The position numbers and the translations under genes were made by a program. A stretch of DNA of 64,000 nt from the NCBI GenBank assembly GCA_910583845.1, contig CAJUAB010000007.1, positions 106,151-170,150 on the forward strand, written 5' to 3'. The first letter of the stretch is position 1; every line of letters starts with the position of its first letter. A model generated the notes under the pieces. The model made no database searches, had not been told where the DNA came from, and saw only the letters and a list, made by a program, of their open reading frames with translations. This document shows, piece after piece, positions 33,614 to 42,283 of this stretch. The stretch is from an uncultured Acetatifactor sp. (GTDB lineage: Bacteria; Bacillota; Clostridia; Lachnospirales; Lachnospiraceae).

Positions 33614-35717
33614 TTCTGCTCTGGATAATTCGGGCCGCTTCCTCCGCACTCTTGTCACCCGCGAAGTAAGGGGCTGTTTCCTCTGACAATATCTTCCCGA
33701 TCTGCGTGTAATTCCAGTCCGGTTTCGGCTCGCAGGTATCCAAAAACGCAAGATATTCCTCCAGCCAGCTGGACCCGTCGGGCTTTGTGTCCAGCTGCAT
33801 ATAGACATCCTTCGAGGCCGACACCTTCAGCCTTGCTGCCGCGTCAAATTCAGAATACACCACACTGTCTCTTATGACGTCTTTTCTGACGCTGGAATGA
33901 CTCTCCTCAAATTGACATTCATAGCTTAAAAGGTAGGCAAGCAATTCCTTTATCTCCTGTATATGCGCGGATTTCGCATTTACAACCAGGTATGGATTAT
34001 TTGAGGAAATATAATTTTTACTGCCGTCCCTGGCCGGATAGCCTACAATATGCGCGCTCCCCTCATAGACATTTCTGTCAGTTGAATAGGAAGCCAGGCC
34101 GTCCGCCAGATCTCCCATATGCGCAATGCTGTTTCCTTCCCGGAGCTGTTCGTACCATTCGTTCATATCCTGCTGCGGCTGCTCTGTCTGACCGTATTTT
34201 TTGCATGCTTCCAGCAGCCGGATAAATTCCGCACTGGCAAAGTTACAGGTTTTCTCGTCCAGATCCAGAAATTCCGAATGTTCCAGATCCGTCAGCATAA
34301 CCTCGCTGAGAAGTTCATATGGCGTATAAAACAGGGGGGAGTCCCAATAACAATAGCTGAAAGTGCTGTCCCAATCCTCTCTCGACTGAATCAGCTCCAG
34401 CATGTCGGACACAGTCCAGGAATCCTTTTCCCAGAGCGCGTCGGAGACAAAGAGCGTCTGATAGGAGGAGTAAAGTTTCATCCCTGTCAGCTGGCCGTCT
34501 ATCGTTCCTGACCGGATTACACAGGGCAGCAGCAGCTGCTTTGTATCTTCCGGAATCAGCCCGGACAGATCCATCAAAAGTCCTTTCTGACGGAGGATAT
34601 ACATGTCCTCCCGGCTTACCCACAGCAGGTCCGGCCCTCTGCCTGCCGCCATTTCCACAAAAACACGGTCATGAAGAGCCTCCCGCTCCGCCTGGCCCGA
34701 GTAGCTTTCCAGCACAAATGCAGATTCCGGATAAGAACGGGAGAACATCTGAACCGGCCTGTCCAGAGCGCCTGCTCCTGTGCGCGAGAGAATGGATATC
34801 CGGATTTCGTCTTCTGCCTGGCGCTTTTCTCCGGACAGTACAAAGACGTAGGGAAGCTCTCCTTCCAGCTCGCAGATCATAAGCTCTCCCCTGGAATTCA
34901 TGAACAGGTTGTTGGAGGAGGGAGAGGCGCTGATCCCGTTCTCATGCAGATTGAGTAGTCCGGTATGTGTATTGTCCGTTCTGTTCCATCTGCTTAAGGT
35001 TTCCACGGTAGTGTAGAACAGGGCATCCGCGCCGTCTGAGCACAGAGAACGGACCAGCTCCCCGTCCAGTACCGTCAGGGGTTTTTCCTCCGAAGTATCC
35101 GGATCATACAGAAAGAGCCGCGTCAAATTTTCCTGTTCCATGCAGCGGCTGAGAATGACGGAATGATCCCCGTTGTCATATGCTCTGTATGCAAACCTGT
35201 GAAGCTCGTCCGCGTTCCAGGGATATTCATCCGGATCGGGAAAAGGCTCCTGGAGGGACAAGACGGTTCCCTCCAGATCCGTTATGACCAGAATATCATC
35301 TCTGCCGTCCCGGACGCGAAAGGATAATTGTTCTCCTTCCCGCACATCCATGGACTTTATGGAATAATTCTCCCGGTCGGGAATCCGCAGGGCAAAGGGC
35401 AGCTGAACGGTTTCTCCTGTCTCCCCGTCAAAGGCGTACAGGGACAGCGTCTCCGCAGCATCCTCTTCCCCGCCGCAAATCCACAGAATATAGAGTGTGC
35501 TTCCGTAAGTGTCATACAGACAGGACCTCTTCTGCCCCTCCGCAGCGGGATCATCGAACAGCAGGGGGATGCACTCGTTTATATACAGTTGGTCCGCTTC
35601 TGTGGCGGCGGTTCCCACACTTGTGAGTATCTCCGGCTCTTCTTCCTCCCGGCCGCACCCCACAAGGCAAAGCGCCCATACAAATAGGAATAATTTCCAT
35701 ACAGCTCTCTTACACAT
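33585..35717 (-). CDS. Extracellular solute-binding lipoprotein with N-terminal extension domain
   Basis: 710 residues from the ATG at 35717 (AAAGGA upstream). A signal peptide ends in the lipobox LVGC, with C21 as the lipid-bearing cysteine. About residues 40-290 look like a beta-rich, propeller-like region (LYAFDGETGETVQLPF, DILVITDLEGTVLSL). The second half is like family-1 sugar-binding proteins: DRVFVEMAAGRGPDLLWVS, LLMDLSGLIPED, ISSNNPYLVVNAKSA. Such fused lipoproteins may read out or deliver oligosaccharides outside the cell; no permease gene is adjacent. The C-terminus (AEEAARIIQSRIKLYLEES) is similar to the partial gene at 63713. Confidence 0.85.
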   Translation of the reverse strand: MCKRAVWKLFLFVWALCLVGCGREEEEPEILTSVGTAATEADQLYINECIPLLFDDPAAEGQKRSCLYDTYGSTLYILWICGGEEDAAETLSLYAFDGETGETVQLPFALRIPDRENYSIKSMDVREGEQLSFRVRDGRDDILVITDLEGTVLSLQEPFPDPDEYPWNADELHRFAYRAYDNGDHSVILSRCMEQENLTRLFLYDPDTSEEKPLTVLDGELVRSLCSDGADALFYTTVETLSRWNRTDNTHTGLLNLHENGISASPSSNNLFMNSRGELMICELEGELPYVFVLSGEKRQAEDEIRISILSRTGAGALDRPVQMFSRSYPESAFVLESYSGQAEREALHDRVFVEMAAGRGPDLLWVSREDMYILRQKGLLMDLSGLIPEDTKQLLLPCVIRSGTIDGQLTGMKLYSSYQTLFVSDALWEKDSWTVSDMLELIQSREDWDSTFSYCYWDSPLFYTPYELLSEVMLTDLEHSEFLDLDEKTCNFASAEFIRLLEACKKYGQTEQPQQDMNEWYEQLREGNSIAHMGDLADGLASYSTDRNVYEGSAHIVGYPARDGSKNYISSNNPYLVVNAKSAHIQEIKELLAYLLSYECQFEESHSSVRKDVIRDSVVYSEFDAAARLKVSASKDVYMQLDTKPDGSSWLEEYLAFLDTCEPKPDWNYTQIGKILSEETAPYFAGDKSAEEAARIIQSRIKLYLEESS

Positions 35718-35770
35718 ACACAAATCCTTTCCTTTTGATTCCGATTGACCGGATTCCCGGACACGCCCGT

Positions 35771-36988
35771 CTACCGGACCATCTTTTTATACTGGCTTGG
35801 TGTGCAGCCCACCTGTTTGCGGAACAGCCTTGTAAAATATCCCAGATCATGGATGCCGACGCTGCCTGCGGCTTCGGCCACGGAGCAGTCCGTGGTGTTG
35901 AACAGGCGGATGGAAGCCTGTATTCTCTCTCTGTGAATATACGCCGTCAGGCTTTCTCCCATCTCCTTCTGAAAATGTCCCGAAACATAGGAGGGATTCT
36001 TCCCCAGATATCCGGAGATCACCGACAGGGATAATTCTTCCCCCATATGCAGGGTCACGTAGTTGAGTATATTGCGCACCAGGCCGGAATACTCGGTCAT
36101 GTTATAGTTTTTGGCCAACAGGCAATATTTCCGGGCAATCTCATAGGGAAGCGTCCATGCCTGCTCGGGATCGTGCAGCCCGGCGATTCTGGTGTGGAAA
36201 GTGGTGAAGAGCTGTAGTGTGCGGTAGGGATGCACCTGGGTCTCCAGAAGTTTGCCGCAGCACAGAGAGTTCAGGAAAGTCAGATAGCTTCTGGCGGTGC
36301 CGATGTTGTTTTTTACCATGGGTTTGAAATAGTCCAGCAGGGCTTTTTTCTGTTGGTAGACCAGAGCGGTATTGCCGGCGGTAAGCGCCTCCGAGAAGGT
36401 TCCCAGCAGCTTTTGCAGACGCTGTGCCACCTCATAGCTGAAATCCCGCATTTTGTCCTGGTCGGGGACCAGGGCATGCTCCTGAGAGGAGAAATGAACA
36501 TATTCCGGGGTCACATCTCTGTATTCGGGCAGATATTCTTCCAACAGGCAGCGAAAAGTGGCTGTCAGGTCCGCGATATTGGCCAGGGGCAGCATCTGAT
36601 AAAAACGCCGCAGGGTCTCCTGGGTCACATCCCGCATGGAATGGTTTTTGCGAAGCTGGACACTGTCGGCATGATAGAAGTCTTTGTCCCGCACCGGTCC
36701 CACGGAGATGAAATCCGGATGTTCCCCCAGAGAGACAAAGGCGATGATATTGTAGAAGCCCAGATTGCTCTTGATTACGAACATTTGCATTTTGCCGGAG
36801 GACGCGATGGAGGAGGCGAAATCCGGCGTGAAATCCACATTTTCCCACACCATTTCACGAAATCCCCAGTCTATTTTGCGAATATTTTCGTAGGGATAGG
36901 AGAAATAGATCACATCCGCGCGAAAAGCGGAGGTAAGTATTTTCTGAATAAATGGGAAAGCGTCCCGGATTTCTTTTGACGGAAGCAT
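35771..36988 (-). CDS. AraC-family transcriptional regulator
   Basis: 405 residues from the ATG at 36988, preceded by AGAGG; the open frame runs on to 37534 across the divergent promoter region and is not believed. The C-terminal 100 residues hold two helix-turn-helix motifs: LSLSVISGYLGKNPSYVSGHF and SVAEAAGSVGIHDLGYFTRL, ending in the signature QVGCTPSQYKKMVR. The long N-terminal region (about 300 residues) is a sensor of unknown fold. It is divergent from the GH2 glycosidase and sugar symporter genes, and is likely their activator. The shared gap 36989-37233 would contain its operators. Confidence 0.9.
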   Translation of the reverse strand: MLPSKEIRDAFPFIQKILTSAFRADVIYFSYPYENIRKIDWGFREMVWENVDFTPDFASSIASSGKMQMFVIKSNLGFYNIIAFVSLGEHPDFISVGPVRDKDFYHADSVQLRKNHSMRDVTQETLRRFYQMLPLANIADLTATFRCLLEEYLPEYRDVTPEYVHFSSQEHALVPDQDKMRDFSYEVAQRLQKLLGTFSEALTAGNTALVYQQKKALLDYFKPMVKNNIGTARSYLTFLNSLCCGKLLETQVHPYRTLQLFTTFHTRIAGLHDPEQAWTLPYEIARKYCLLAKNYNMTEYSGLVRNILNYVTLHMGEELSLSVISGYLGKNPSYVSGHFQKEMGESLTAYIHRERIQASIRLFNTTDCSVAEAAGSVGIHDLGYFTRLFRKQVGCTPSQYKKMVR

Positions 36989-37077
36989 AAGTACCTCTTT
37001 TTTTTGTTCTGATTTAAAGATAACACAAAAATTGTATGGATTCAATGGGAATCGTGCAAGTATAAAAGCAAATTCAC

Positions 37078-37086
37078 TGCTATAAT
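37078..37086 (+). promoter_or_regulatory. Extended -10 promoter for the GH2/symporter genes
   Basis: TGCTATAAT at 37078-37086 is a good extended -10; no clear -35 is present, which suits an AraC-activated promoter. The rest of the 245-bp divergent gap shows no other feature. Confidence 0.5.
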
Positions 37087-37233
37087 CAGGGCGTGGGATG
37101 AATAAAAACGCGTATACAACCCATGGCTTGTGCGAATAATGAAACGGACGGCCACAATCGGTCAACAGGGCCGGAATCAGACAGGGAATCTGTCTGGCGG
37201 AGAGCGCAGCGCGATGCGCGGAGAGGTGCAGCG

Positions 37234-39492
37234 ATGAAAAAAATGAATTGGAATGAAGGATGGCAGTTCCGTAAAGCTGCCATGGGCGACGAAAAGGACG
37301 GGGGCCGGAGCGGGAACTGGGAACAGGTGGACCTGCCTCACACCTGGAACGGCACGGACGGCCAGGATGGAGGGAACGACTATTACCGGGGCGCCTGCTG
37401 CTACAGAAAGACATTGCGAAAGCAAAATGAGGAGGGCCAGGAAGTCTATCTGGAGTTTGAGGGTGTGAATTCCTCCGCGGACCTGTATGTGAACGGACAG
37501 CTGCTGGCCCACCATGACGGCGGTTATTCCACATGGAGATGCAATATCACAGAGGCCCTGCAAGAGGAAAATGAAATATGCGTACAGGTGGACAACGCGC
37601 CGAACGACCATGTCTATCCTCAGATGGCGGATTTTACCTTTTACGGTGGAATCTACAGGAATGTGTCTCTTCTGTATGTAAACAGGGCCCGGTTTGATCT
37701 GGACTATTTCGGAGGGCCCGGCGTGGCGGTGACCCCTGTGGTGGAGGGAAAGGATGCCCGCGTTTCGGCGGAGGCCTGGCTTTGCGGAACCACGGGAGAG
37801 GAAAGCCTGCTCTTTACCGTGTGGGACGGGGAGGAAAAGGTGGCGGAGGCCCATACCCGGGCGTCGGCTCCGGCGGCGGAATTGAAAATCGAAAATGTCC
37901 GTCTGTGGAACGGACGCAGGGACCCGCACCTGTATACATTAAGGGCAGTGTTGGCCGACGGGGAGAGGCAGCTGGACGAGAGAGAAGTGCGCTTCGGATG
38001 CCGCAGCTTTGCCATCGATCCGGAGAAGGGCTTTATATTGAACGGAGAGTGTTATCCTCTGCGGGGGGTGTCCCGTCATCAGGACCGTCCGAAGAAGGGC
38101 AACGCCCTGTCCAGGGCGGATCATGAGGAGGATATGGACCTGATCTGCGAGATGGGGGCCAACACTATCCGGCTGGCCCATTATCAGCACGACCAGTATT
38201 TTTATGACCTGTGCGACGAGAGGGGCCTAGTGGTCTGGGCGGAGATTCCCTATATTTCCCAGCACATGGAAAAGGGGCGGGAGAACACGGTCTCCCAGAT
38301 GACAGAGCTGGTGATCCAGAATTACAACCATCCCAGCATCGTAGTGTGGGGACTTTCCAATGAGATCACGATGAATGGTGCGTCAAACCCCGATCTGCTG
38401 GAGAATCACCGGGTCCTGAACGAGCTCTGCCATGAACTGGACGGCACCAGGCTCACCACTGTGGCCGTGGTGTCCATGTGCGGCATCGACGAGGAATACC
38501 TGACCATACCGGATGTGATCTCCTACAATCACTACTTTGGCTGGTACGGCGGGGACACCTCCATGAACGGGGCGTTCTTTGACAATTTCCACGCGAAATA
38601 CCCTCACAGGGCCGTGGGCATGAGCGAGTACGGCTGTGAGGCGCTGAACTGGCATACCTCCAGTCCGGAGCAGGGGGATTACACCGAGGAATATCAGGCT
38701 TATTACCATGAGGAGCTGATCAGACAATTGTTTACCAGGCCCTTTATCTGGGCGACCCATGTGTGGAATATGTTTGACTTCGCCGCCGACGCCAGAGCGG
38801 AGGGAGGCGAGGACGGTATGAACCACAAGGGCCTTGTGACCTTTGACAGAAAATATAAGAAGGACGCTTTCTATGCCTACAAGGCGTGGCTGTCCCAGGA
38901 GCCCTTTGTCCATATCTGCGGCAAACGCTATGTGGACCGGGTGGAGGATGTCACAAAAGTCACGGTCTACTCCAACCAGCCCGAGGTGGAATTGCTGGTA
39001 AACGGGGAAAGTCTGGGCAAAAAGGCATCGCCGGATCATTTCTTCTACTTTGACGTGCCCAACCGGGGAGAGTCGGCGCTGACGGCTCTGGCGGGAGAGT
39101 GCCGGGATGAAAGCCGCATCCGCAAGGTGGATACCTTCAACGAGGAATACCGCATGAAAGAGACCGGCGATGTGATCAACTGGTTTGACATTACCGCGCC
39201 GGAGGGCTTTTTTTCCATCAATGACAAGATGGGAGACATTATGGCCACCGCCAAAGGCAAGCTGTTCCTGCTGGAGCTGGGGGGCTTGTTGATGAAGAAA
39301 AAGAAGTCCGGCGGCAAGGAGCAGGAGGGAGGCCCGGCCGGATTTTCCATGAACGAGGGCATGGTGAAGATGATGAGCGGTTTCAGCGTCAAGAGGATGC
39401 TGAACATGCTGGGCACCGCGGGCCTGGAGCCTCTGACCGCGGACGAGATTCTGGATATCAACCGTAAGCTGAACAAGATCAGGAAAAAATAA
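37234..39492 (+). CDS. Glycoside hydrolase family 2 (beta-galactosidase/beta-glucuronidase type)
   Basis: 752 residues from the ATG at 37234 (GAGAGG upstream); earlier in-frame starts lack a site. The GH2 order is sugar-binding jelly roll (about 1-170), immunoglobulin-like domain and TIM barrel. The acid/base is E377 (WGLSNEITM) and the nucleophile E465 (GMSEYGCEAL). No signal peptide is seen, so sugars enter first through the symporter encoded next. About 95 residues at the C-terminus (KGKLFLLELGGLLMKKKK, then MMSGFSVKRMLNMLG) form an unusual helical extension not belonging to the catalytic core. It lies in a locus with AraC regulator and GPH transporter. Confidence 0.93.
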   Translation: MKKMNWNEGWQFRKAAMGDEKDGGRSGNWEQVDLPHTWNGTDGQDGGNDYYRGACCYRKTLRKQNEEGQEVYLEFEGVNSSADLYVNGQLLAHHDGGYSTWRCNITEALQEENEICVQVDNAPNDHVYPQMADFTFYGGIYRNVSLLYVNRARFDLDYFGGPGVAVTPVVEGKDARVSAEAWLCGTTGEESLLFTVWDGEEKVAEAHTRASAPAAELKIENVRLWNGRRDPHLYTLRAVLADGERQLDEREVRFGCRSFAIDPEKGFILNGECYPLRGVSRHQDRPKKGNALSRADHEEDMDLICEMGANTIRLAHYQHDQYFYDLCDERGLVVWAEIPYISQHMEKGRENTVSQMTELVIQNYNHPSIVVWGLSNEITMNGASNPDLLENHRVLNELCHELDGTRLTTVAVVSMCGIDEEYLTIPDVISYNHYFGWYGGDTSMNGAFFDNFHAKYPHRAVGMSEYGCEALNWHTSSPEQGDYTEEYQAYYHEELIRQLFTRPFIWATHVWNMFDFAADARAEGGEDGMNHKGLVTFDRKYKKDAFYAYKAWLSQEPFVHICGKRYVDRVEDVTKVTVYSNQPEVELLVNGESLGKKASPDHFFYFDVPNRGESALTALAGECRDESRIRKVDTFNEEYRMKETGDVINWFDITAPEGFFSINDKMGDIMATAKGKLFLLELGGLLMKKKKSGGKEQEGGPAGFSMNEGMVKMMSGFSVKRMLNMLGTAGLEPLTADEILDINRKLNKIRKK

Positions 39493-39554
39493 TCCGCCGC
39501 CTGAGCGGGGGAAAGGCTGCATTGACCACAAGTATAAATACGGAGGAACGGGAA

Positions 39555-40964
39555 ATGAGTAAAAATGATAACAGGCCCTTTGGCATAAGCGATAAGGTCG
39601 GCTACATGCTGGGCGATGTGGCGAACGATTTCAGCTTTATATTTGCCAGCACCTTTGTCATGGTGTTCTACTCCAAGGTTATGGGGATCAGCACGGGACT
39701 GATCGGCACCATGTTTCTGATCGCCAGATGCATCGACGCCTTTACCGACATCGGCATGGGGCGCATTGCGGACCGGGCCAGGACGGGCAGGAACGGAAAG
39801 TTCCGCCCCTGGATTCTGCGGATGTGCGGGCCGGTGGCCATAGCCTCCTTTTTGATGTACCAGTCCGGGTTACAGAGCATCCCCTATGGGGCCAAGGTGG
39901 CGTATATGTTTGTCACTTACATTTTGTGGGGGTCGGTGTTCTATACCTCCATCAATATCCCCTACGGTTCCATGGCGTCCGTGATTTCCCAGAACCCCAA
40001 AGACAGAAGCTCCCTGTCGGTGTTCCGCTCCATGGGAGGCATGTTCGCGGGCATTCTGATCAGCGTGGTAGCGCCTCTGGTGATCTACTATACGGATGCG
40101 GCGGGCAATCAGGTGGTAAACTCCACCAATTTCACCATACTGGCAGGTGTCTTCTCCGTCTGCGCCATCATTTGTTATCTGCTCTGCTATAAAATGTGTA
40201 CGGAGCGGGTGGTGCTGGCAGACCAGAAAGCCGCGGAGGCGAGAAGGGGTAATGTGCTGGAATCCCTGAAAGAGATTGCGGGCAGCAGGGCGCTGCTGGG
40301 CATCATCCTGTCCGCGCTGCTGATGTTGCTGGCATCGCTGATGAGCCAGGGACTGAATAATTATCTGTACGCCGATTACTTTAAGAATACCACGGCGCTG
40401 TCTCTGTCCGCCATGCTGCAGCTGCCGGTGATGTTGATCCTGGCCGCGTTTTCCACGAAACTGGCCGTGAAGTTTGGCAAGAGGGAATGCGGCATTGTGG
40501 GAATGCTGGCTTCCGGCGTCCTGTATGTGCTCATCGGTATCCTGCATGTCACGGAGGTCTGGGTATTCATCGGCCTGGTCTTCTTCGCCATGATCGGAAT
40601 GAGCTTTTTCACCATGCAGTGCTTCGCGCTGGTGACGGATGTCATTGACGATAAGGAAGTGACCACGGGCAAGAGGGATGACGGCACCATCTATGGCATT
40701 TATTCCTTCTCCCGGAAGATCGGTCAGGCGTTGGCGGGCGGCATGAGCGGATGGGCGCTGGCCATGATCGGCTATGACGAACTGGCCGTGGCCCAGACCG
40801 AGCAGGTGGCCAGAGGCATCTACAATATTTCCACTTTCTTCCCGGGCATTGTGTATCTCCTGGGAGCGGCGGTGTTGTTCTTTATCTATCTCCTGGGCAA
40901 AAAGAGGGTGGAGAGCAACGCGGCGCAGCTGGAAAAACGCCATGCTGGTAAAGCGGAAAGCTGA
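39555..40964 (+). CDS. GPH-family sugar:cation symporter (MelB-like MFS)
   Basis: 469 residues from the ATG at 39555, with GGAGG about 9 nt upstream. About twelve hydrophobic helices are seen. The N-terminal FGISDKVGYMLGDVANDFSF and the cytoplasmic loop DIGMGRIADRARTGRNGKFRPWIL are hallmarks of the glycoside-pentoside-hexuronide family. Late motifs VIDDKEVTTGKRDDGTIYGI and FSRKIGQALAGGMSG agree. It imports glycosides or hexuronides with Na+ or H+. It follows the GH2 gene by 62 bp and very probably brings in that enzyme's substrate. A strong terminator follows. Confidence 0.93.
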   Translation: MSKNDNRPFGISDKVGYMLGDVANDFSFIFASTFVMVFYSKVMGISTGLIGTMFLIARCIDAFTDIGMGRIADRARTGRNGKFRPWILRMCGPVAIASFLMYQSGLQSIPYGAKVAYMFVTYILWGSVFYTSINIPYGSMASVISQNPKDRSSLSVFRSMGGMFAGILISVVAPLVIYYTDAAGNQVVNSTNFTILAGVFSVCAIICYLLCYKMCTERVVLADQKAAEARRGNVLESLKEIAGSRALLGIILSALLMLLASLMSQGLNNYLYADYFKNTTALSLSAMLQLPVMLILAAFSTKLAVKFGKRECGIVGMLASGVLYVLIGILHVTEVWVFIGLVFFAMIGMSFFTMQCFALVTDVIDDKEVTTGKRDDGTIYGIYSFSRKIGQALAGGMSGWALAMIGYDELAVAQTEQVARGIYNISTFFPGIVYLLGAAVLFFIYLLGKKRVESNAAQLEKRHAGKAES

Positions 40965-40970
40965 TACGGG

Positions 40971-41001
40971 AGGGCCGGTTTTGAGAAACCGGCCCTTTTT
41001 C
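40971..41001 (+). terminator. Rho-independent terminator after the symporter gene
   Basis: AGGGCCGGTTT (40971-40981), loop TGAG, AAACCGGCCCT, then TTTTT to about 41001: a perfect stem with a U-run. Confidence 0.92.
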
Positions 41002-41047
41002 CGTCACGGGATTTTCCGTCACGGAAGCTGTCTGGTGCGGAAAGATC

Positions 41048-41104
41048 TTGACAATCTGGATGCGCGGCCGTATACTATAACAAAATATGCAATATATTGC
41101 ATAT
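41048..41104 (+). promoter_or_regulatory. Consensus promoter with a 20-bp palindromic operator (MarR autoregulation)
   Basis: TTGACA (41048-41053), 17 bp, TATACT (41071-41076), then the perfect palindrome ATATGCAATATATTGCATAT at 41085-41104, just at the transcription start. The MarR gene begins 13 bp later, so self-repression is very likely. Confidence 0.85.
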
Positions 41105-41117
41105 ACAGGAGGAAACA

Positions 41118-41588
41118 ATGACAGCGGAGGAAGTATCGCGGCGAGTGGAGAAAAGATACGCGCTGTTCGGACTGTTTTTCGCGTTCCACAACCGGTTGCA
41201 GGCGGCGGGGGATTCCTTTTATGAGGAGATCACATGCAAGCAGTTTTTCCTGCTGGCCTGCATGAATCTCTATCCGGACGAAGCGCCCACGGCCATGGAG
41301 CTGGCCCGGACCATGGGCTGCTCCCGGCAGAGCGTGAAGGAAATCCTGTGCGGTCTTGAGAAGAAAGGACTGGTCTGCCTGCAAACGGATGGGAAGGACC
41401 GCAGAAAACAGCGGATTTATGGGACGGAAAAGGCCAGAAGGTTGGCGGCGCGGTATCGGGAGAAAGAGGACGAATTTATGAGAGGCCTTTATAGGGAGGT
41501 CTCTGAGGAAGAAGTGGAATATGTCTATCGGGTACTGTCCAGGATGGAGGATAATCTCAAGAGATTGAATCAGACCCCCAAACTATAG
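41118..41588 (+). CDS. MarR-family transcriptional regulator
   Basis: 156 residues from the ATG at 41118 with AGGAGG 6 nt upstream. The winged helix is clear: PTAMELARTMGCSRQSVKEI as the recognition helix region, then LEKKGLVCLQTDGKDRRKQR as the wing. Dimer-forming helices flank it on both sides. Members sense small molecules or redox state and repress their own operon. The palindrome over its start site and the flavodoxin gene 54 bp downstream form a typical repressor-target unit. A redox or quinone-like inducer is possible given the flavoprotein partner. Confidence 0.92.
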   Translation: MTAEEVSRRVEKRYALFGLFFAFHNRLQAAGDSFYEEITCKQFFLLACMNLYPDEAPTAMELARTMGCSRQSVKEILCGLEKKGLVCLQTDGKDRRKQRIYGTEKARRLAARYREKEDEFMRGLYREVSEEEVEYVYRVLSRMEDNLKRLNQTPKL

Positions 41589-41642
41589 CGCGGGGACAGG
41601 CAGACATGGACGGCTGCGCATGGGCGCAGGGGAGGATACAAC

Positions 41643-42167
41643 ATGAAAGCGATGGTAGTCTATCATTCACAGACCGGCTTTACAAAGCGGTATGCCCAGT
41701 GGATTGCGGAGGAGGCGGGTACGGAATGCGTAGACCTGGAGGAAGCAAAGAAACGCTCGTTTGACGGCTATGACGCCATTGTATTCGGCGGCTGGGCCTG
41801 CGCGGGCGGCATCAGCAAACTAAAGTGGTTCAAATCCCATATGGACGCCTGGGCGGGGAAAAAGCTGATCGTCTACTGCGTGGGCGCAAGCCCGGCGGAG
41901 AACCCGGAAATTCCCAAGGCGATGCGGGACAATTTCAGTGACGCCCAGTGGGAGCGGGTAAAGGTATTTTATCTCCCGGGAGGCCTCAACTATGAAAGAA
42001 TGCCTTCTGTGTCCAGAATGATGATGAAGGTATTTCTGAGGACGCTGAAAGCCAAAAAGGACAAGACGGAGGAAGAAAAGGCTATGGTGGAAATGCTTTC
42101 CCACTCCTATGATATTTCCGACCGGAAATATATCGGGCCGATTCTGGAATGCCTAAGGAGCGTCTGA
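41643..42167 (+). CDS. Flavodoxin-domain protein
   Basis: 174 residues. The FMN phosphate loop is at the start (VVYHSQTGFTKRYAQWIAEE), followed by DAIVFGGWACAGGISKLKWF and KKLIVYCVGASPAENPEI as the other flavin loops. The layout is that of the Flavodoxin_5/HemG-like branch rather than of small electron-carrier flavodoxins. It is cytosolic and carries electrons in a two-gene operon governed by MarR. Its partners are not shown in the window. The end of the gene faces the chemoreceptor gene across a gap with two hairpins (42191-42207, 42236-42258). Confidence 0.88.
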   Translation: MKAMVVYHSQTGFTKRYAQWIAEEAGTECVDLEEAKKRSFDGYDAIVFGGWACAGGISKLKWFKSHMDAWAGKKLIVYCVGASPAENPEIPKAMRDNFSDAQWERVKVFYLPGGLNYERMPSVSRMMMKVFLRTLKAKKDKTEEEKAMVEMLSHSYDISDRKYIGPILECLRSV

Positions 42168-42190
42168 TCCATCATACCGGCCGTCTGTAC

Positions 42191-42258
42191 CCGGACTGCG
42201 CGTCCGGCAGAAAGCGTTTTCAGACACGCGCCGGGCGCGGATGATCCTTCTATCCGCG
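42191..42258. terminator. Two hairpins between convergent flavodoxin and chemoreceptor genes
   Basis: CCGGAC/GTCCGG (42191-42196, 42202-42207) and CGCGGAT/ATCCGCG (42236-42242, 42252-42258) lie between convergent stops. There is no U-run, so termination is uncertain. A partial MITE end (GGCAGAAAGCGTTTTCAGAC) overlaps at 42205-42229. Confidence 0.4.
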
Positions 42259-42283
42259 TCCGCGCTGCCCATAAGGCCTGGTT

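Noticed and set aside
36989..37534. N-terminal extension of the AraC regulator up to 37534
   Set aside because: The extension crosses the divergent promoter and the start of the GH2 gene, is Pro/Arg-rich, and a good ribosome site exists before 36988.
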